A stretch of 46,093 bases of DNA, from IMG/VR virus record IMGVR_UViG_3300031825_000366, positions 1 to 46,093 of that record; one strand, 5' to 3'. The notes under the pieces were generated by a model. It worked only from the letters and a program-made list of their open reading frames with translations, was not told the origin of the DNA and made no database searches. Made by a program: the position numbers and the translations under genes. Shown here piece after piece: positions 22,879 through 31,160 of this stretch; within the stretch, counting starts at the first letter, position 1, and each line of letters starts with the position of its first letter. This DNA is from a virus.

Positions 22879-23672
22879 TCGACCCCGCCAAGGTCGCGCT
22901 CTACATCCCGCCGGGGCTCAAGGATTTCAAGCTCAACCTGTTTAATCGCATCGGTGCCGCGATCGAGCAGAAGGGCGGCAGGATCGTCCGGCAGGAGTGG
23001 AAGCGGCTCCTTCACTTGCCGGAGGACGTTGTCCCGATCGTCGGGTGCCAACCGGAGACGCGCCCACTCATCGCGCAGTGGAAAGCGTCCAGCCGCCCGT
23101 ATATCTATTGGGATCGAGGCTATGCTCGGCGGGTGTTCGCGACGTGGCTCCCGCGGGGGCAGAATGGTGGGTACTATCGCTGGCAGACCAACGCTTTCCA
23201 GATGCGGGCCATTCGCGACCTTTCGGGAGACCGCTGGGCCGCGCTGAACACCGAGGTGCTGCCGTGGGCCAAAGGCGGCCGGCACATCGTCATCGCGGCG
23301 CCGACCAAAACCTATTCGGCCTTTCACGGGATCGAGAGTTGGACGGACGACACCATTGACGCACTGGCGCGGGTGACCAATCGACAGCTCGTGATCCGAG
23401 GCAAGGAATCGAAGCGCCCGCTTTCCGAAGACCTGAAAGGCGCTCATGCCATCGTCGCCCACGGCAGCAACGCCGCCGTGGAGGCGGTCATCATGGGATG
23501 CCCGGCCGTCGTCCATGAGAGCAGCGCCGCGGCTTTGGTCGGCTTGACCGACCTGAAGAAGATCGAGAGCCCCGTCTATCCCGACCGGACCAAGTGGCTT
23601 CACTCCCTCGCTTATGGACAGTTCGATGAGCGGGAGCTTGTGGACGGCACCCTTTGGCGCCTGATCGTTTAG
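22875..23672 (+). CDS. Putative glycan-cassette protein, GT-B/capsule-like
   Basis: 265 residues. The C-terminal half has GAHAIVAHGSNAAVEAVIMG and CPAVVHESSAAALVGLTDLK, patterns of the donor-binding half of capsule-type (Kps/Lps-like) transferases. The N-terminal half (VALYIPPGLKDFKLNLFNRI) is not recognised. It is the last gene of the cassette, 13 bp before the portal gene. Exact activity unknown. Confidence 0.68.
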   Translation: MIDPAKVALYIPPGLKDFKLNLFNRIGAAIEQKGGRIVRQEWKRLLHLPEDVVPIVGCQPETRPLIAQWKASSRPYIYWDRGYARRVFATWLPRGQNGGYYRWQTNAFQMRAIRDLSGDRWAALNTEVLPWAKGGRHIVIAAPTKTYSAFHGIESWTDDTIDALARVTNRQLVIRGKESKRPLSEDLKGAHAIVAHGSNAAVEAVIMGCPAVVHESSAAALVGLTDLKKIESPVYPDRTKWLHSLAYGQFDERELVDGTLWRLIV

Positions 23673-23685
23673 GAGTGCTGGTTTG

Positions 23686-25041
23686 ATGCGCATCTTCGGC
23701 CTCGAAATCACGCGTGCGCGGCGCGGGGTCGAAAAGGGGCTCGTCCCCGTATCGAGCGACCGTGGCTGGTGGCCGATCATCCGCGAGAGCTACACCGGCG
23801 CGTGGCAGCACAATATCGAAGTCAGCATGGACAGCGTGCTCGCAAACCATGCTGACTTTGCCTGCCGGACGCTGATCGCATCGGACATCTCGAAGCTCCG
23901 CATCAAGCTGGTCGCGAAAGATAGCAACGGCGTGTGGACGGAGACTAAGAACAGCGCCTATTCTCCGGTCCTGCGGAAGCCGAACCGGTACCAGAACCGG
24001 ATCCAGTTTATGGAAAGCTGGGTGCTGTCCAAACTCCAGCGCGGAAACACCTACGTCCTGAAGCGCCGCGATGCAGCCAATGTGGTCCGCGAGCTTTATG
24101 TGCTCGATCCGAACAGGGTCAAGGTCATGGTCGCGGACGACGGCAGCGTTTTCTACGACCTGAGCACGGACAATCTGACGACGGTGCCGCAGCAGGTCAT
24201 GGTTCCGGCGTCGGAGATCATCCACGATCGTTTCAACTGCTTCTTCCACCCTCTGGCCGGCCTGTCCCCCATCTTCGCGGGAGGCCTCGCAGCGACGCAG
24301 GGTCTTGCGATCCAGAACAATTCAACCAAGTTCTTTCAGAACAATTCGCAGCCCGGCGGCATCCTTACGGCGCCAGGGGCGATCCACGACGAAACGGCGT
24401 CTCGTCTGAAGGCTCATTGGGAAGAGAACTACACCGGCGCCAACTTCGGCAAGGTTGCTGTGCTCGGCGACGGTTTGAAGTATGAAGCCATGGCGACGAA
24501 GGCCGTGGATGCCCAGCTTATCGAACAGCTGAAATGGTCGGCCGAGGTGGTGTGCTCCACCTACCATGTCCCGCCCTACAAGATCGGGCTAGGGCAAATG
24601 CCCAGCTACACCAATATCCAGTCCCTGAACATCGAATATTATTCTCAGTGTCTTCAGTCGCTTATCGAGGCGATCGAGCTGTGTCTCGATGAAGGGTTGA
24701 ACACCGGTGAGGCGCTGGGCACCGAGTTCGATCTGGACGGGCTGTTGCGCATGGACTCCGTCACTCAAATGGATGTGCTGGACAAGGCCAAGGGCCTGCT
24801 CACGCTGAACGAGCGGCGCGCCAAGGTCGACCAGCCCCCACGGCCCTATGGTGACACGATCTACATGCAGGAACAGGACCATAGCGCCGAGGCGATCGCA
24901 GCGCGCGACAAGCTGATGATTGAGCAGTCGGAGAACCCGCCGGATCAGCAGCCCGCTCCCGCTGATCCCGCTCCGGCGAACGACAATCTTTCCGTCCAAG
25001 CCGATAAGGCGCTCCTCGCGATCATGAAGGGCCTGACCTGA
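23686..25041 (+). CDS. Portal protein (HK97 family)
   Basis: 451 residues from ATG 23686 behind AGGAG; TTG 23683 is possible. Recognisable portal blocks are LANHADFACRTLIASDISKL, MESWVLSKLQRGNTYVLKRR, HPLAGLSPIFAGGLAATQGL, and YHVPPYKIGLGQMPSYTNIQ. It forms the dodecameric DNA gate at the capsid vertex. The C-terminal ~40 residues are Pro/Ala-rich. Confidence 0.95.
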   Translation: MRIFGLEITRARRGVEKGLVPVSSDRGWWPIIRESYTGAWQHNIEVSMDSVLANHADFACRTLIASDISKLRIKLVAKDSNGVWTETKNSAYSPVLRKPNRYQNRIQFMESWVLSKLQRGNTYVLKRRDAANVVRELYVLDPNRVKVMVADDGSVFYDLSTDNLTTVPQQVMVPASEIIHDRFNCFFHPLAGLSPIFAGGLAATQGLAIQNNSTKFFQNNSQPGGILTAPGAIHDETASRLKAHWEENYTGANFGKVAVLGDGLKYEAMATKAVDAQLIEQLKWSAEVVCSTYHVPPYKIGLGQMPSYTNIQSLNIEYYSQCLQSLIEAIELCLDEGLNTGEALGTEFDLDGLLRMDSVTQMDVLDKAKGLLTLNERRAKVDQPPRPYGDTIYMQEQDHSAEAIAARDKLMIEQSENPPDQQPAPADPAPANDNLSVQADKALLAIMKGLT

Positions 25042-26033
25042 TGTTCGACGGAAAGGCCTTCGGCGACGCAATCGTTGACGTGGTCAAGGACTACGTTGCC
25101 CGTACCCTTGAACCCCTAACCCGCCGCTTGGATGCTGTGGAAGCCCGCCAACCTGAGAAGGGCGAGCAGGGCGAGAAAGGTGATCCCGGCGAGGGTGGCG
25201 TGGACGGGCGCGACGGCAAGGATGGAGTTTCGGGTGTGCCCGGTCCTGTCGGTGATCGTGGCGTGCCCGGTGAGCCCGGTCCTGCCGGCGAGCGGGGTGA
25301 AAAGGGAGAGCCTGGAGAACGTGGCGAAGCCGGCCCGCAGGGCGAACCCGGCCGCGACGGTGTGGATGGAGCCCCCGGCAAAGACGCTCCTCCGGTCACT
25401 CGCGAGATGATCCTGGACGCCATCAAGTCGGAGCCCGGCATTCTCCGCGAAGCCGTAGCACTCCATCTGAAGGAGAACCCGCCTGAACCCGGCCCCGCCG
25501 GAAAGGACGGCCGCGACGGTGTGGACGGTGCGCCGGGTCGTGACGGCATCAATGGCGAGAAGGGCGAGCCCGGCCGAGATGGTGTCGGCCTTGCTGGCGC
25601 GCTGATCAACCGCCACGGCCATCTGGTCGTGACGCTCACGGATGGTTCGACGAAGGAACTCGGCGCAGTCATCGGCCGCGACGGGGCAGACGGTGCCCCC
25701 GGCAAGGATGGCGTGGATGGGATGGGCTTCGATGATTTCACCGTCGAACACGACGGCGAGCGCGGCTTTGCCTTCTGCCTGACGCAAGGAGAGCGGGTGA
25801 AGCGGTTCCCGTTCACGGTTCCGGTCACCCTCGACCGCGGTCCGTATCGCGAAGGCGCGGACTATGTGCGGGGCGATGTTGTGAGCTTCGGCGGATCCAT
25901 GTGGATCGCGCAGCAGGACACGGGAGCCAAGCCCGGCACCGGCAGCGAATGGCGCCTCGCCGTGAAGCGGGGCCGGGATGGCCGCGAGGTTGTTTCCATT
26001 CCCCCCCAGCCCTCCAAGCCGGTGAAAGTCTGA
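25041..26033 (+). CDS. Collagen-like virion protein with CBM5/12-like C-terminus
   Basis: 330 residues. A short helix (DAIVDVVKDYVARTLEPLTR) is followed by Gly-X-Y repeats at about 39-113, 152-187 and 213-230, separated by a helical segment and a small beta domain. The end (YREGADYVRGDVVSFGGSMW, then IAQQDTGAKPG) resembles the aromatic-rich carbohydrate-binding modules of chitinases. It begins on the A of the portal stop and lies in the neck operon, so it is probably a trimeric capsid- or neck-anchored fibre that binds glycans (inference). Confidence 0.85.
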   Translation: MFDGKAFGDAIVDVVKDYVARTLEPLTRRLDAVEARQPEKGEQGEKGDPGEGGVDGRDGKDGVSGVPGPVGDRGVPGEPGPAGERGEKGEPGERGEAGPQGEPGRDGVDGAPGKDAPPVTREMILDAIKSEPGILREAVALHLKENPPEPGPAGKDGRDGVDGAPGRDGINGEKGEPGRDGVGLAGALINRHGHLVVTLTDGSTKELGAVIGRDGADGAPGKDGVDGMGFDDFTVEHDGERGFAFCLTQGERVKRFPFTVPVTLDRGPYREGADYVRGDVVSFGGSMWIAQQDTGAKPGTGSEWRLAVKRGRDGREVVSIPPQPSKPVKV

Positions 26034-26353
26034 TGTGCGGCGCATACATTTCCGAAGAGGATGCGGCGGCGCACCTCAATCTCGATCTCTCCATGGAGGG
26101 GATCGATGACCGGATCATGGAGCTGAAGGGGAAGATCGTGGGGGCAGAGGCCATCGTGATCGACTACCTCAAATATCAGGGGACGGCGTGGACCGCGGAG
26201 ACGGTCCCCGCTGTGGTCCGCGCCTCAACGCTTCTCGTGCTCGGCGCCCTTTGGGACGATCGGGAAGGCGCGGGGACTTTGGCAACGCTGATGGGGCCTG
26301 GGGGCACGGTGGCACTACTTTTGGCGCGCAGCCGTGACCCGGCCTTGGCCTGA
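26033..26353 (+). CDS. Head-tail connector (gp6-like)
   Basis: 106 residues from ATG 26033. All-helical: ISEEDAAAHLNLDLSMEGID, then RIMELKGKIVGAEAIVIDYL, then ASTLLVLGALWDDREG. This is the pattern of HK97 gp6/Phage_connect_1 adaptors that bind below the portal. Position directly after the portal region agrees. Confidence 0.85.
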   Translation: MCGAYISEEDAAAHLNLDLSMEGIDDRIMELKGKIVGAEAIVIDYLKYQGTAWTAETVPAVVRASTLLVLGALWDDREGAGTLATLMGPGGTVALLLARSRDPALA

Positions 26354-26535
26354 TGCCCGTCGCATCCGAGCGCCGGCTGCGCTTCACCGCTGATTTTCGT
26401 TGGAGCCCTCCCGAACGTAAGGGGCGTTCCACCATCCTGTTTCGTGCGGGGCGTGTCTATTTCGTCCGGTTGGTCTGTGCCAAGGCGGCCCTTGCGGCGA
26501 AGGTGGCAGTTCCAGTCAGGAAGGGCGAGGCATGA
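26353..26535 (+). CDS. Hypothetical 60-residue neck-region protein
   Basis: Basic, beta-rich: FTADFRWSPPERKGRSTILF and RAGRVYFVRLVCAKAA. It overlaps both neighbours (1 and 4 nt). No function known. Confidence 0.6.
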   Translation: MPVASERRLRFTADFRWSPPERKGRSTILFRAGRVYFVRLVCAKAALAAKVAVPVRKGEA

Positions 26536-26876
26536 TCAAGGCGGGGCAGCTTCGTGACCGGCTCACATTCCAGAGGCGGGCAACCACGGATGACGGCTAT
26601 GGGAACACCGAAGGCGCGTGGACCGATCAGTTCACCATTGCGGCCAATATTCTGCCGTTGAAGGGCGGAGAGGAGGTCCTGGCAGGTCGGCTCACGGGAA
26701 CGCAGCCCGTGGTCATCTCCGTCCGATCCGAGACGCGGACCAAGCGGATCAACGCCGGGTGGCGGGCGATCGACGCCCGTTCTGGCACCGTCTATGCGCT
26801 CACCTCGCCTTCGGCTGATATGGAAGGGCGTGGCCTGTTCCTAACCATCATGGCCACGTCCGGGATTGCTGCCTGA
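26532..26876 (+). CDS. Head closure/head-tail adaptor protein (gp16-like)
   Basis: 114 residues with the SPP1 gp16/HK97 gp7-like signature: AGQLRDRLTFQRRATTDDGY, GNTEGAW, and VISVRSETRTKRINAGWRAI. It plugs the connector and binds the tail. Confidence 0.9.
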   Translation: MIKAGQLRDRLTFQRRATTDDGYGNTEGAWTDQFTIAANILPLKGGEEVLAGRLTGTQPVVISVRSETRTKRINAGWRAIDARSGTVYALTSPSADMEGRGLFLTIMATSGIAA

Positions 26877-27373
26877 TGGCGACGAAGGTTCTCGGTCTGC
26901 TGTCCCTGCGAAAGAAAGTGAAGGCGCTTCCTGACATAGCGAGAGCTGAAATCGCCGCAGCAATGGAGGTGGGAGCCGCCGATGTCGTTTCCATGGCACG
27001 GGGTTTGGTCCGGGTAAAGGACGGTGACCTGCGCGACAGCATCGGATGGACGTGGGGAGACCCGCCGAAGGGGTCCATCGTCATTGCAAGGTCGCGCCCA
27101 ATGAAGAACGCCGACGACATGCGCATTACCATCTTTGCCGGGGATGACAAGGCCTTCTATGCCCGGTGGGCGGAGTTCGGCACCGCGCCGCACAGCCTTG
27201 CCAAGGGGGCAGACCGGTCCAGCCGCAGACGGAGAAATCTGCCGGGCCGGCAGCACCCTGGGGCAAGAGCGCATCCTTTCTTTTACCCGGCCTACAGGGC
27301 GAACCGGAAGAAGCTCAAGAGCCGCGTGTCGCGCGCGATTACCAAGGCGGCGAAGAAGGTGGCAGCGAAATGA
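26876..27373 (+). CDS. HK97 gp10-family tail completion protein
   Basis: 165 residues. ARAEIAAAMEVGAADVVSMA, GDLRDSIGW, and FYARWAEFGTAPH are characteristic of the HK97-gp10_like family. The basic C-terminus is RKKLKSRVSRAITKAAKKVA. It acts in joining head and tail. Confidence 0.9.
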   Translation: MATKVLGLLSLRKKVKALPDIARAEIAAAMEVGAADVVSMARGLVRVKDGDLRDSIGWTWGDPPKGSIVIARSRPMKNADDMRITIFAGDDKAFYARWAEFGTAPHSLAKGADRSSRRRRNLPGRQHPGARAHPFFYPAYRANRKKLKSRVSRAITKAAKKVAAK

Positions 27374-27786
27374 GCGACCCGAGCCTTGTCCTTCAGGGGG
27401 CCATCGTTGCTGCGCTGAAGGATGATGCAGGCGTGGCCGCAGTGGTTGGCGAGCGGGTGTATGACGACCCTCCGACCGCTTCACCCGTCGCCTTCCCTTA
27501 TATCGATCTTGGACAATTCCAGGTGCTCGACGATTGGGCCGGCTGCATCGAAGGCAGTGAGATCAATTTTGACGTGCATGTGTGGTCGCGATCCAAGGGT
27601 ACGCCTGAGGCGAAGGCGATCGTCGGAGCCGTCCGCGGCGCCCTGAATGATGTTGATCTGGATCTCTCCCCAGCGCATCGCCTGATCGAGATTACATTCC
27701 AGACGCACCGCATCTTTACGGATGCCGATGGGGCCACAACCCATGGCGTCGTCACCTTCCGCGCGCTCACCGAGACGGCGGTTTAA
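27370..27786 (+). CDS. Tail terminator (DUF3168)
   Basis: 138 residues from ATG 27370 (4-nt overlap). GAIVAALKDDAGVAAVVGER, VYDDPP, PYIDLGQFQVLDDWAGCIEG and DVHVWSRSKGTPEAKAIVGA are standard for DUF3168/lambda gpU-like proteins that cap the tail tube. Confidence 0.92.
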   Translation: MSDPSLVLQGAIVAALKDDAGVAAVVGERVYDDPPTASPVAFPYIDLGQFQVLDDWAGCIEGSEINFDVHVWSRSKGTPEAKAIVGAVRGALNDVDLDLSPAHRLIEITFQTHRIFTDADGATTHGVVTFRALTETAV

Positions 27787-27822
27787 GCGGGCCACGGCCC
27801 ATCTTCACCAAAGGACACGACC

Positions 27823-28263
27823 ATGGCGAAGCCCACCACGTTCCGGGGCACGTCGCTGCTGATCAAGCTCGGCGACGGCGCATCTCCGGAAACCTTCGAT
27901 TTCCCCTGTGGCCTGACTACGCAGGGGTTCAACCGCTCGGCAGAATCCAGCGATACTGTGGTTCCGGATTGTGATGACCCGGATGCCGCAGCATGGACCG
28001 AGCGCGAAATTTCAACCCTGTCTTGGGAGGCCACTGGATCTGGGGTCCTTGCCGATGAGGCTGTTACCATCTGGGATGCGTGGTTCACCTCCGGCATCGC
28101 GAAGAACGTCCAGATCGACGTGGGCACAGTGACGGCCGGTCGACGCTATACCGGACGGGGGATTCTCACCGCCTACAATGTCACGGGGGAGCGAGGCACG
28201 CGGGTGCAGGTGGAAGTCACCATTTCCGGTGACGGAGAACTTGTGGCAGCGGACCTGACCTGA
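27823..28263 (+). CDS. Major tail tube protein
   Basis: 146 residues, beta-rich: TTFRGTSLLIKLGDGASPET, DFPCGLTTQGFNRSAESSDT, then a central sandwich ending VQVEVTISGDGELVAADL. Fits the phage tail tube (TP901-1/GTA) family. Position between terminator and chaperone genes agrees. Confidence 0.9.
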   Translation: MAKPTTFRGTSLLIKLGDGASPETFDFPCGLTTQGFNRSAESSDTVVPDCDDPDAAAWTEREISTLSWEATGSGVLADEAVTIWDAWFTSGIAKNVQIDVGTVTAGRRYTGRGILTAYNVTGERGTRVQVEVTISGDGELVAADLT

Positions 28264-28688
28264 TGCCCAGCTTCGACGCTCGCGTGACCATCGATTGGGG
28301 CGACGGCGAGCACGTCTTCCGTCTGGCCTTCGCCCAACTCCTGGAGCTGCAGGAGAAGACCGACGCCGGGCCGCTGGAGCTATTCCAGCGCATAGGCGGC
28401 GGACGCTGGCGTGTGATGGACCTTCGGGAGACCATCCGCCTCGGCCTTATCGGCGGCGGCATGGACCCCGCCAAGGCAATCGTTCTGGTGCGGCGCTATG
28501 TGGAGCAGCGCCCGCTTTCGGAAAGCGTGCCCGTGGCATTGGAGATTCTGACCGCCGCAATCGCCATCCCGGAGAATGAATCGCCGGGAAAAGCTCCGGC
28601 GGGGGAGGAGACGGGCGCCTCTCCGCTTCCGCCGTCTATGGATGCGGCGCCATCCTTGGGCTCGGACCAGATGCCGTCGACCGAATGA
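28263..28688 (+). CDS. Tail assembly chaperone (GTA gp10-like)
   Basis: 141 residues. The N-terminus VTIDWGDGEHVFRLAFAQLL and ELQEKTDAGPLELFQRIGGG match the gene-transfer-agent gp10/DUF3356 family. The C-terminal ~35 residues are Pro/Ser-rich. With the next small gene it forms the usual two-gene chaperone pair upstream of the tape measure, here separated from it by an insertion. Confidence 0.85.
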   Translation: MPSFDARVTIDWGDGEHVFRLAFAQLLELQEKTDAGPLELFQRIGGGRWRVMDLRETIRLGLIGGGMDPAKAIVLVRRYVEQRPLSESVPVALEILTAAIAIPENESPGKAPAGEETGASPLPPSMDAAPSLGSDQMPSTE

Positions 28689-28825
28689 GCCTGTTTCAGC
28701 TATCGGCGTATGTCACCGGGTGGAACAAGTCCCATGGTGACGGCAAACCGGAGCCCCCCACGGATGATGAGTTTGATGCGATGCTGGTCGCGAGCGCTGA
28801 GAGGGATTTGAAAGCGAGCGGCTAG
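28685..28825 (+). CDS. Second tail assembly chaperone, short
   Basis: 46 residues: SLFQLSAYVTGWNKSHGDGK and TDDEFDAMLVASAERDLKA. It begins in the stop of 28263-28688 (ATGA). Small proteins of this type follow the GTA gp10-like chaperone. The stop TAG 28823-28825 overlaps the end of the minus-strand cargo gene. Confidence 0.75.
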   Translation: MSLFQLSAYVTGWNKSHGDGKPEPPTDDEFDAMLVASAERDLKASG

Positions 28826-29244
28826 CCCCACTTTGCGCTAATGATTGAGCATGACAGGCTGCTGGCCTGTTTATCGATAAACCCAAGATTAAAGTCTTTT
28901 ACGGTTTTTGAACTTTTTCCCATAACAGCCTCATATACAGTGTCAGTCTTTATATCTATCAGTGTACCACTATTTGCATAGAGCTGGCATTTTATGTCTA
29001 TGTCTCTTATGGTCCGCGAATTGTCATTTATTATTTTAATAGTGACAATCGCAACAGAATTGAACCCTCCGCGCTTCCATGAAACTGTCTTCAACCCCAT
29101 TGCCGCTTCTGGCGCGGGTGGAAGATTCGGCGTTTCTTGGGGCTGCACATAGGCGGCAGGAGGTGGGCGCTTCTCCATTTCCATCATAACGCCTACCACA
29201 ACGAGAATGATTAAAACCATGATCGCTATGGCCCGTTGGGACAT
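28822..29244 (-). CDS. Membrane-anchored cargo protein, AT-rich
   Basis: 140 residues. One N-terminal transmembrane helix (AIAIMVLIILVVVGVMMEME) without lipobox, a Pro-rich spacer, and a beta-rich periplasmic-type domain with two Cys near the end (KCQLYANSG, SLSCSI). GC content is clearly lower than in neighbouring genes, and it is on the opposite strand inside the tail operon: a typical moron expressed from the prophage. Possible roles are envelope modification or superinfection exclusion (inference). Confidence 0.72.
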   Translation of the reverse strand: MSQRAIAIMVLIILVVVGVMMEMEKRPPPAAYVQPQETPNLPPAPEAAMGLKTVSWKRGGFNSVAIVTIKIINDNSRTIRDIDIKCQLYANSGTLIDIKTDTVYEAVMGKSSKTVKDFNLGFIDKQASSLSCSIISAKWG

Positions 29245-29288
29245 GGCCGTTTCTCCCCCAGAATTAAGGGCTGCACGCTAGCACCGCT

Positions 29289-29660
29289 TCAATCTGAGGT
29301 GGAGTCACCCTTCAACGCCGCGCTTCGTCGTCGCAGCCGTTCACGCGTCGCCTCGTTCTGGCTGATGATTTCCCGCTTCTTCAGCACGTCGGTGACAACG
29401 CGCTCAAAAATGGCTTCGATCTCGGTTTCGAAGGCCCATTCTTTTGCCTGCTCTTCTAGTCGGTCCAGTCTGGCGCGCAGATTTCTCTGCTCATGCTCCA
29501 AGTCCACGGCTTCGATCTCGTGGCCGCTCATAAAAGAGCGTTCGAGCCTGTGAATGATTTCCGCGGTCATGGACCGCTTGTTGCCACGAGCTGCGGCCTC
29601 GACCTTTTCTCTGAGATCGTTCGGGAACCTGAGCCTGAAATGAGGGTCTTCGCGCGACAT
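29289..29660 (-). CDS. Arc/Mnt-type ribbon-helix-helix repressor with long coiled coil
   Basis: 123 residues. Residues 1-45 (PHFRLRFPNDLREKVEAAAR, then KRSMTAEIIHRLERSF) are an Arc-family RHH. The rest is a heptad helix (EHEQRNLRARLDRLEEQAKE and beyond) like the Mnt tetramerisation tail. It is divergent from an Arc-like gene and a KilA-N antirepressor across a 13-bp inverted repeat, matching the mnt position in P22 immI. Confidence 0.88.
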   Translation of the reverse strand: MSREDPHFRLRFPNDLREKVEAAARGNKRSMTAEIIHRLERSFMSGHEIEAVDLEHEQRNLRARLDRLEEQAKEWAFETEIEAIFERVVTDVLKKREIISQNEATRERLRRRSAALKGDSTSD

Positions 29661-29685
29661 GCCTCACGCATGGCCAAAATTGCGC

Positions 29686-29736
29686 TTGACGGCAATGCCA
29701 CACGGTTAGATAACGATGATGTATAACCGTGTGGCA
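29686..29736. promoter_or_regulatory. immI-like promoter and 13-bp inverted-repeat operator
   Basis: TGCCACACGGTTA (29696-29708) and TAACCGTGTGGCA (29724-29736) are perfect inverted repeats with a 15-bp spacer. A plus-strand promoter TTGACG (29686-29691), 17 bp, GATAAC (29709-29714) has the left arm in its spacer and the right arm just past -10, so binding by the RHH proteins should shut off the antirepressor. Confidence 0.85.
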
Positions 29737-29747
29737 AAGGAGGGCTA

Positions 29748-29987
29748 ATGTCTCGTGCAGACAGCCATTTCCGTCTCAGGCTCCCGGAGCCGGAGCGCGC
29801 ATTCGTTAAGCAGGAAGCGCAGAGAAATTCCCGTTCTATGACGGGCGAGATCATCCAGGCCATTCGCGCCCGGATGCAGGCAGCGACGGGGGTCGTGTCG
29901 GCAAACTCTACCCCCGCCGCTGCTCATTCCCACTCCGACGCCGTGCAAGGCGCCGGGCAGTTCCACCCCCAGCATCAGGAGTGCTGA
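29748..29987 (+). CDS. Arc-type ribbon-helix-helix regulator
   Basis: 79 residues. SHFRLRLPEPERAFVKQEAQ and SRSMTGEIIQAIRARMQ are the RHH. The C-terminal tail is Ala/His-rich. It follows a strong AAGGAGG Shine-Dalgarno and immediately precedes the antirepressor, like P22 arc before ant. Confidence 0.9.
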   Translation: MSRADSHFRLRLPEPERAFVKQEAQRNSRSMTGEIIQAIRARMQAATGVVSANSTPAAAHSHSDAVQGAGQFHPQHQEC

Positions 29988-29989
29988 AC

Positions 29990-31138
29990 GTGACGAGCAA
30001 TCATATCGCAGTCCCCGCCCTCGTTTTCAACGGCGTCGAGATCCACGACCGGAGCGAAAAGCTGAGCCTCACCGACATGTGGCGGGCCGCCGGTTCGGAC
30101 CACGCTCGGGAGCCGGCGAAGTGGCTGTCGTCCGCCGACGCCGCCCGCTTCATTGAGGCCGTCGCTGTCATCCTCGGAAATTCTGAGGATGAGATGGTGA
30201 AGACGGTTCGCGGCGGTCGGACCCCCGGCACTTGGGCTCACTGGCAGATCGCGCTGGCTTACGCCAAGTACCTGTCCCCCGAGTTCCACATGCAGTGCAA
30301 CGTGGTGATCCGCGAGCGGATGGAGGGCAAGCCGTCCGGTGGGCTCCCTCCCGAGGTGCTGGAGATGATCCGCCGGGACGGCGGCATCTCCCGCATGCTC
30401 GCCCACAAGGTGACGGAGCAGGGCAAGGTGCAGGAAGAGCAGAGCCGGGCGCTCGCCGTCATCGGCGAAGCGGTCAACGCTCTGGTCGCCATCGTGCAGC
30501 CTTCGGTCCCCGGCGTCGTCATCCGCCACGGCCGCACGGCCGGCGCCATCCTCAAGGCCAACGGCTTCACCAAGTGCCCGATGAGCCTCGGGAAGTGGTT
30601 CGGGAATCGTCTCGAAGCGGCTGGATGCCGTGTCGAAGGCCGCGTGGATACCGGCGTCTGCCGTGCCCGCCTGTTCGACCCGGACAAGGCGGAGGCGTGG
30701 CTCAAGAACGGCGGCCGTGCGTCGGTGGAGATGAAGCTGGCGGAGCGGAGGGGGCAGGGCGCGCTTGCCCTCACCGGCCCGCGCAACGTCCCGGCGCCGC
30801 GCGGCGAGCCGGCCTTTCCGATCATCCCTTCCGACATCTACCGCGACGGCGTTGGCGCCATCTTCATGGACGGCGTGCCGGTCTTCTTCGACATCAAGGA
30901 TACGAAGATCGGCGAGGGCGACCGTGCCGTGGTGGTGACTGCGGCCGGCGACGTGAAGGTGGATACACCGCGGCGCCATTATGACCCTGCCCATCAGCCG
31001 ATGGGGCCGCGTAGCGCAATGGCCTCTCCGCAGATGGAGGCGGTGCCCGGGCGGCGTGACCCGATCCCCGTGGAGTGGGCCTGCGTCATCCTCGGCAAGG
31101 TGCTTGAGCGCAACAACGTGGTCCGCCTACCGGCCTGA
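29990..31138 (+). CDS. KilA-N domain antirepressor
   Basis: 382 residues from GTG 29990 (AGGAG 8 nt upstream); GTG 29981 is an alternative. The KilA-N domain (about 20-110) shows SEKLSLTDMWRAAGSD, and WAHWQIALAYAKYLSPEFHM. A helical middle is followed by HGRTAGAILKANGFTKCP, which resembles a phage antirepressor C-domain, and a beta-rich end. It is controlled by the Arc/Mnt operator and ends just before an intrinsic terminator. Confidence 0.88.
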   Translation: MTSNHIAVPALVFNGVEIHDRSEKLSLTDMWRAAGSDHAREPAKWLSSADAARFIEAVAVILGNSEDEMVKTVRGGRTPGTWAHWQIALAYAKYLSPEFHMQCNVVIRERMEGKPSGGLPPEVLEMIRRDGGISRMLAHKVTEQGKVQEEQSRALAVIGEAVNALVAIVQPSVPGVVIRHGRTAGAILKANGFTKCPMSLGKWFGNRLEAAGCRVEGRVDTGVCRARLFDPDKAEAWLKNGGRASVEMKLAERRGQGALALTGPRNVPAPRGEPAFPIIPSDIYRDGVGAIFMDGVPVFFDIKDTKIGEGDRAVVVTAAGDVKVDTPRRHYDPAHQPMGPRSAMASPQMEAVPGRRDPIPVEWACVILGKVLERNNVVRLPA

Positions 31139-31160
31139 CGCTTCACATCCCGAACCGACC

